20,815 bases of DNA. Origin: Zopfochytrium polystomum (lineage: Eukaryota; Chytridiomycota; Chytridiomycetes; Chytridiales; Chytridiaceae). The notes beneath the pieces are model-generated. The model did not search any database. It saw nothing but the letters and a program-made list of their open reading frames with translations, and was not told where the DNA came from. Shown one piece after another: positions 16,315 through 20,815 of this stretch; position 1 is the stretch's first letter, and the number at the start of each line of letters is the position of its first letter. The position numbers were made by a program, and so were the translations under genes. The stretch is from the NCBI GenBank assembly GCA_025765615.1, contig JAIVFJ010000592.1:1-20815 (forward strand). The letters run 5' to 3'.

Positions 16315-18284
16315 TTAAGGCGGGTGACGCCGACCGTTGCCCGCTCTTTTGCTGCTTTGGCTGCGCCGCAGCGGCGTCGGGCCGCTTTCGGGCAGATCCT
16401 GTGCTGGATGCTGTGCTTCTCGCAGGCTTGCCTCCGCTTGATCCGGTTGCCGCCCACGCCGCTGCCCCCCACGCCGGCTCCAGCTCGGCCCAGCTGGGTT
16501 TTTTTCCACTGCCTTTCCACCGCCACCACTGCCGCTGCTGTTCGATCTCGAACGAGACCGTCTGGCGGAGCTCCGGCACGCGACGGGGGCTCGGCGGAAC
16601 AGCCCGCGGCCCGTGCGGAACTGGAACCCGGCGGCCTCGCACTCGTTCTGGATTTCGGGGAGGTCGAGGGCTCTCTGGCCCTCGATGGTGTATTTTGCGG
16701 TCGGTTTTAAAGCTGTTGTAGGGGAAACGGGGGTAAAAGGGAGGAGGTTTTTTTGGGAAATAAGCCAGGATGACTTGCTTCAGGTGGGACAGAAGGGCCA
16801 CACAACAAAAAAAAAAAAGAAAATTGGGGCAAACCGTTGTCCCAGTCAATCAGTTCCATTTTCGGCACAGATCCCTGAGGTGAATCGAAAAAAAAAAAAA
16901 AATTGCGTTATTCTTCCGGCGCGGTAGGCCCACTTGCAAACTCAACTGGCTTATCGCTGGGTCTAGCGTGAACCCTGATGTTGAACGCGTGAACATCATT
17001 GTGAAGGAACCCAACGTCTTTTTGGTTCTTCTCGATCTGGCTGTAGATCGTGTCGCTCAGCTTGGCCTTGTTCGGGTGGTCTTTCGCGTTTTCGCCCTTC
17101 AGGAGATACTTTGACTTTGCCTCAGGACTGTTTTTCTGAGTCTCCAGCCAGTCGTACAAGCCCATGGTGCCGACCTTTTTCTGCACCATTCTGTTGTCTT
17201 GGACGGCAATGAGCTGGCCGGCTGTTAAAATGATGAGTGTGAGGTGGTTCCAGGTCAATTTGTTCAGCAGGATTTGGATTTGGCTCTGAGCAAACCTGCT
17301 TTTGTCGCTGCGACCCCGTTCCCTTCGTAACGACTTTTATACGAGTCTTGCTTGTAAATGACATCATTGGATCCGTGCTTCGCGTGGTAAACGGTCGCCG
17401 ACTCGCCTTGGTAACTTACTTTGTTGCCAATCTTTTTTTTTCAGGAAAAGGAGTTGGATCACTTTCACGACTTGAACGAGAACAGGGAGTGAGTACAAGC
17501 TTACAGCAACGGTTACGCCGCCAACGTTTTCGATTGTTCCCGTCTTTTTTTTTTTCGTATCGAAATTAGCCGTGTCGAGATTATCTAACAAGGAAACCTG
17601 GAAGCGATTCCCCCGCAACTCACTTTAGACGGTGCACTGGTCCCATCAGAAGACTCTCCGGATCCAGTCCGCCACGACCCGTAGGAGGAGTCGCTCGTTG
17701 GCCCGCCAGAATCGCTGGAACCTGAAAGCCTTCCTCGTTTGCCCACCTTTTCGTCCCGCAAAGCCATGCAGAGGTTAAAAACTGGTATCACAGAGGAAAC
17801 AAAAATGACAAAGAAACGAGTCCTCTGCTTCTGACCGACCTTGCCTCCGGACGAGCCCCCCGAGATGTCGGAGAATTTGCGCTTGCCGGTGTTGTCGCCG
17901 AGCTTGATGAATTGATTGAGGTGGGCGGGAACGTAAGAGCGGGTCATATCAGGTTAGCCAGGAGCCAAAAAAAAAAAAAAAAAGGGACAAACGTCATGAG
18001 CGGGTGCGCCTTTTCCATAACCCTCCAGCACTTACGTCTCCGCCCGAGCTTCTTTGCGCGCCGCCTCTGCCACCCGATCCCGATGCTGAAGACGACGCGG
18101 CGAGGGCAGACTGGGGCAAAGCAATCGGCGGGAGGAGAAGGGCAAGGACGACGGCGAGGAGGAGCAAGAGCCGCAGCAGTGCGACGCCGGCGGCGGCGGC
18201 GGCGGCGGCGGAGGTGCCGCGGAGTCCACGGCGGCGGCTGCGACGAGGACAGGAAGGAGCGGAGGACGCAGGCGGCGGAGGCAT
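16315..18284 (-). CDS. Secreted/membrane-anchored kinase-fold protein (seven exons)
   Basis: Exons 18284-18036, 17902-17840, 17746-17624, 17431-17296, 17221-16947, 16874-16835 and 16712-16315 join in phase to 427 residues. The N-terminus has a basic patch and a strong hydrophobic core (ALLRLLLLLAVVLALLL, about 35-51) with a cleavable-looking end (QSALAASS), then a Gly/Ser-rich linker to about 145. The kinase-like fold follows: nucleotide loop YQGESATVYHAK (152-163), Lys172 in VIYK, hinge-like AVQDNRMVQKKVG, catalytic loop FLHNDVHAFNIRV (Asp266, Asn271), and LIDWDN (Asp292) replacing DFG, as in phosphotransferases of the APH/choline-kinase type. A short helical C-lobe (LDLPEIQNECEAAGF) leads to an Arg/Ser/Gly-rich tail whose frame is less certain. 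All key catalytic positions are present, so activity is plausible; substrate unknown. Donors at introns 2, 4, 5 and 6 are weak. It sits next to a decayed tandem copy. Confidence 0.7.
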
Positions 18285-18375
18285 TTCTTTGAAAAAGCTT
18301 CCAATCGGGGGGGGTTTAGTTGGGAGGGACTGTTTTGAAAATTGTGTCTACGGCGCAGCCGGTAAGGCACTGAGC

Positions 18376-18415
<40 letters not shown>

Positions 18416-18476
18416 ACAGACAGACAGAATTAGAGAGAGAGACGGAGAGACAGACCGAGGAAGAGAGAGAGAGAGT
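18376..18476. repeat. GA-rich microsatellite upstream of the kinase-like gene
   Basis: About 100 nt of GAGA with GACA and GACG interruptions. It lies 92 nt before the start codon of the kinase-like gene (minus strand, where it reads as CT repeats) and after the remnant of its paralogue. Confidence 0.9.
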
Positions 18477-18597
18477 GACTGGAAACTATCCGCAATAGGA
18501 AGGATCGGATCTCGGTCGGACCGCAAGAAGGGAAGCCGCACTTTGACGAGCGCACCGCCGTGTGCTTGCTTTGGCTGAGCCAATCCTTGAAGTTATT

Positions 18598-19442
18598 TCA
18601 AAAAGTATCGTGCTTGTATATGACGTGCTTTGCGTGGTACACAGACGAGAACTGGCCTTGATCGGTAATTTTGTCGCCAATCTTTGGTTGAGCGCGACCA
18701 AGTGCGTTCGCCCCTTTTTTTTTTCCGAAAGCGAAACGAGGAATGGGAGTGAGCTGCCTACCGCTTCTGTCGCACCAACCATTTCGGTGGTTACGGTCTG
18801 TTTTCCGGGATAAATACTGAGAGACGACAAATATACATCTCTTTCTTTCACCTTTGATCGCGCGCTGGTTGCTTCATCCGATCATCCAAAGCTAGACGAA
18901 GACCAAGAGGAGTCGCTAGAGCTGGTGGAAAGATCGAAAAAACAGAGAGCCGTCGGAAAGGTCACGCTTACGTGTCGTGCAGAAGATCCACCCGAGACCT
19001 CCGAAAAACCGCCATTGCCGGGGCGGTCACCGCGCTTGACTTTTGGAAATGGAGAAAGAACGAAAACCGAAAGAACGAAAACCGATGGAAAAAAGTCAAG
19101 AGAGTGACTGCTCCAACGGGTCTGGCGCCTTCGCACCCAACTTACCGTGTCACCGGTGCTTCCCGTGCTCGACGACGACATCGCAGCGAGGACCGATGGT
19201 GTAGGTAGAAGAATGGCCGGGGTGGCGACGACGAGAACCAAGAATCGGGGAGGAGTATCGGCGACCGGTTTTTCCAAAATGGACTGTGGCAGTGCAAACG
19301 ATCCCGTCCCGCTCTTCACGATTCTCGTCGGCGGCCCCGCCGTGCCGTCCGCGCATGGCGCGCCGCACCGCCGCCGCCGCCGCCGCAGCCACACCCAACG
19401 CGGCTGCTGCGTCGTCATCTGCACCGTTGCTTCTGTTTTCAA
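18598..19442 (-). pseudogene. Decayed tandem paralogue of the kinase-fold gene
   Basis: Homologous, in order, to the first four exons of the gene at 16315-18284. A signal-peptide-like run (FLVLVVATPAILLPTPSVLAA) and SSSSTGSTGDT end at a consensus GTAAGT donor (19145). Exon 19034-18972 is exactly 63 nt, the same length as exon 2 of the intact copy, with a shared core FSEVSGGSS (intact: FSDISGGSS) and a shared TCAAG acceptor. An exon opened by CAG at 18922 hits TAG immediately in phase. Exon 18681-18598 starts at the same ATTGGC boundary and encodes IGDKITDQGQFSSVYHAKH then VIYKHDTF, followed by TGA. Everything after the ATP-binding lysine (catalytic loop, IDWDN, tail) is missing. Start 19442 is the first in-frame ATG but may not be real. 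Confidence 0.7.
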
Positions 19443-19557
19443 AGCCTTTTGAGATCTGCTTGCCTGACTGCCCGTCGCCGTGTTTACTCGCGTCGTTTTG
19501 CCCTTTTACGGCGGCGACAACGAGACAGAGGCGATGAAGCTGCTGCCGCCAAGGCGA

Positions 19558-20230
19558 CAGGTCATCCTTCCACTGGGCGACCCAGAAGTGCGCGACTGCG
19601 GCGACGGATGATTCGACGACCGCAGCGGCCTTGAAGGACTGGAACGTCCCTGGTTTCACGACGAAGACTGTCACTATCGACGAGGGCGGGGAGGCCGCCT
19701 TCTTCTTCTTGGCCGCGGCGTCAGGTCCACGTCCGCGCCTGCGCCTCCGGCGGTCAGTGCTCTGAACGACACCTCGCTGCTCGACCGTCTCTGGGCGCGC
19801 TCTGCCAGTCGCGCAATCTGCAGCCCCGCTACACCCGCAGGGTGATCGTGCACCCGTGCGAGGCCGGGAACGTCGCGGTCCTCTGCTGGTGGGCTGACCG
19901 CCTCCCGAGAGCCTGCTCGCACAGAACGCCGCGCTCTGCCTGGAAACAGCCTGGACGGAACGTCGGGTTGTGGGTCCTTGTATCACACAACGACGCCAAG
20001 ACGGAAATATTTCAACGCAAGGTCGGAAATAAAGGTCTGAAGGACTGGCCCTGAGAGCAGAGAACGATCCCGAAATGAAAAGAAAGTTTCTTGCAAAGGA
20101 TGAGAAGAATGTCGAGGGACAGCTTCAAAAGATGAAGCTCAGCCAGGAAATCTACAAGCAAACAACAACGAACTTGCGAGGGAGGCACCACCGGCTACCC
20201 ACGCGGCAACGCTCGTGTTTCAGGCACAAA
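19558..20230 (+). pseudogene. Unrecognised gene remnant in several frames
   Basis: Three stretches with protein-like composition follow one another on the plus strand in different frames. About 19558-19720: SSFHWATQKCATAATDDSTT then ALKDWNVPGFTTKTVTIDEG. About 19800-20054: RVIVHPCEAGNVAVLCWW and then LWVLVSHNDAKTEIFQRKVG ending KDWP. About 20050-20160: a charged helix (AENDPEMKRKFLAKDEKNVE; GQLQKMKLSQEIYKQ), after which another frame reads NNNELAREAPPATHAATLVF up to a possible donor near 20238. I find no clean introns at the first two changes. It may be a pseudogene, or a real gene hit by indel errors. No family recognised. Confidence 0.35.
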
Positions 20231-20349
20231 CCCTGACGTAAGTTGAATCCCCTTCTGCTTCTTTCTTCAATCCTTTAACGCTACCACTCCGGAAACCTTA
20301 CAGGGAACGCCTGATGCGAAGTTAATTGATTGATTGACACTCGACTGCG

Positions 20350-20361
20350 GCAACAACAACT

Positions 20362-20398
<37 letters not shown>

Positions 20399-20399
20399 A
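20350..20399. repeat. (CAA)n microsatellite
   Basis: Fifty bases of CAA/ACA trinucleotides with one TAC, ending six bases before the ATG of the RS/RD-rich gene, so probably in its 5' UTR. Confidence 0.9.
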
Positions 20400-20405
20400 T
20401 TTGAC

Positions 20406-20815
20406 ATGGAGGATTTGTCGGCCGAGGCTGCAGGCTCGCCTCGACTGCGGCGTGGCGAGGACGTCGCCGGCACCAGCAGTAGCAGCAGCCGCAGCAGCCG
20501 CAGGCGAGCCAGACGCAGCGAAAAGGACAGAGAACGGGACCGTGAGCGGGACAGAGAGCGGGACCGGGAGAGGGACCGCGACGTCCACCGAGATCGCGAC
20601 CGGGAGAAGCGAGATCGCCGCAGAGACAGCGACAGAGACCATCGTGACGGCCGCCACCGCAACGGCGGCAGAGACCGGGACCCAAGCGCCAGCAGCAGCG
20701 GCAACGAGCGCGACGTATCCAGACCCAGGCCCGACCGCGTAACCGCGACCGCCGATCGGGACTCGCACCGCAGAAGTGGCAGCAAGCGCGAGTGGGAGGA
20801 GCGCGACGATCGCGA
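20406..20815 (+). CDS. RS/RD-repeat protein, likely RNA-splicing related, 3' truncated by window edge
   Basis: From ATG 20406 an uninterrupted frame of 136 codons runs off the window. The start is MEDLSAEAAGSPRLRRGEDV, then a Ser/Arg block (TSSSSSRSSRRRARRS), then a long run of alternating Arg with Asp or Glu (RDRERDRERDRERDRD and more), His/Arg/Asp mixtures, and HRRSGSKREWEERDD at the edge. Such RD/RE/RS arrays mark N-terminal or C-terminal tails of spliceosomal proteins (SR-like factors, Prp28/DDX23, RBM25, U1-70K and similar). The folded domain that would identify it lies beyond the window. Long minus-strand frames opposite it (Leu/Ser/Arg- or Val-rich) are repeat shadows. Confidence 0.7.
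   Translation, partial: MEDLSAEAAGSPRLRRGEDVAGTSSSSSRSSRRRARRSEKDRERDRERDRERDRERDRDVHRDRDREKRDRRRDSDRDHRDGRHRNGGRDRDPSASSSGNERDVSRPRPDRVTATADRDSHRRSGSKREWEERDDR

Noticed and set aside
16208..16849. 213-codon minus-strand ORF with a Lys/Ser/Ala/Gln-rich tail
   Set aside because: It lies in another frame from the spliced kinase-fold exons and opens inside an intron poly-T. Its tail composition keeps it as an alternative for the kinase C-terminus, but no splice site supports the switch.
16908..17258. Read as a stand-alone secreted 116-residue protein
   Set aside because: Its catalytic loop HNDVHAFN needs the upstream N-lobe exon, and the downstream exon supplies LIDWDN. The apparent stop lies in an intron with a CTCAG acceptor after it.
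20281..20785. Minus-strand ORFs rich in Val, Cys or Leu near the right edge
   Set aside because: They are translations of the complement of the CAA repeat and the RS/RD-coding stretch.

Overview
The window looks like nuclear DNA of a fungus, probably an early-diverging (zoosporic/chytrid-like) lineage. This rests on gene content and architecture, not on a database match. A Cut8/Sts1-type proteasome tether, a Pho80/Pcl-like cyclin and a MED10-like Mediator subunit point to fungi. Genes are split by short GT-AG introns (50-133 nt), coding third positions are GC-rich, and long simple repeats (GA, CAA, poly-T) lie between genes.

Layout. 267-503 (-): small charged ORF broken by one TGA. 611-1499 (-): Pho80/Pcl-like cyclin with one frameshift. 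2435-3621 (+): intact five-exon secreted protein with an ADP-ribosyltransferase (ART)-like R/STT/E signature and a CxxC-x5-CxxC knuckle. 3874-5060 (-): GH5 beta-mannanase-like gene with a C-terminal hydrophobic tail and several frame breaks. 5651-6155 (+): secreted low-complexity protein with VPVPQY-type repeats, frame-broken at the signal peptide. 6777-7642 (-) and 8324-9292 (-): a decayed copy and an intact copy of an unrecognised family. 9698-10999 (+): two-exon membrane protein made of two repeats of a Cys-rich hydrophobic segment followed by a domain starting RxxIDDxAIR. 11439-11889 (-): MED10-like exons. 11947-12192 (-): lone last exon of SDHD/Sdh4. 12808-14079 (+): Cut8/Sts1. 14553-14848: tRNA-derived element(s) on the minus strand. 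14930-15265 (+): small helical ORF. 15478-16237 (+): ricin-type beta-trefoil lectin with two compensating frame breaks. 16315-18284 (-): intact seven-exon secreted or membrane-anchored kinase-fold protein. 18598-19442 (-): decayed tandem paralogue of it. 19558-20230 (+): unrecognised broken gene. 20406 to the end (+): start of an RS/RD-rich protein, cut by the window edge.

The housekeeping genes (Cut8, MED10, SDHD, cyclin, RS/RD protein) are mixed with secreted or surface proteins (ART-like, kinase-like, mannanase, lectin, low-complexity protein). Two of these secreted families occur as an intact copy plus a decayed copy. That pattern suggests birth-and-death evolution of an effector-like repertoire; this is inference. 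The main caution is that single-base frame breaks also occur in conserved genes, so part of the decay may be assembly indel error. The most interesting candidates are the secreted kinase-fold gene and its tandem relic, the ART-like protein with a Cys knuckle, and the duplicated membrane protein.
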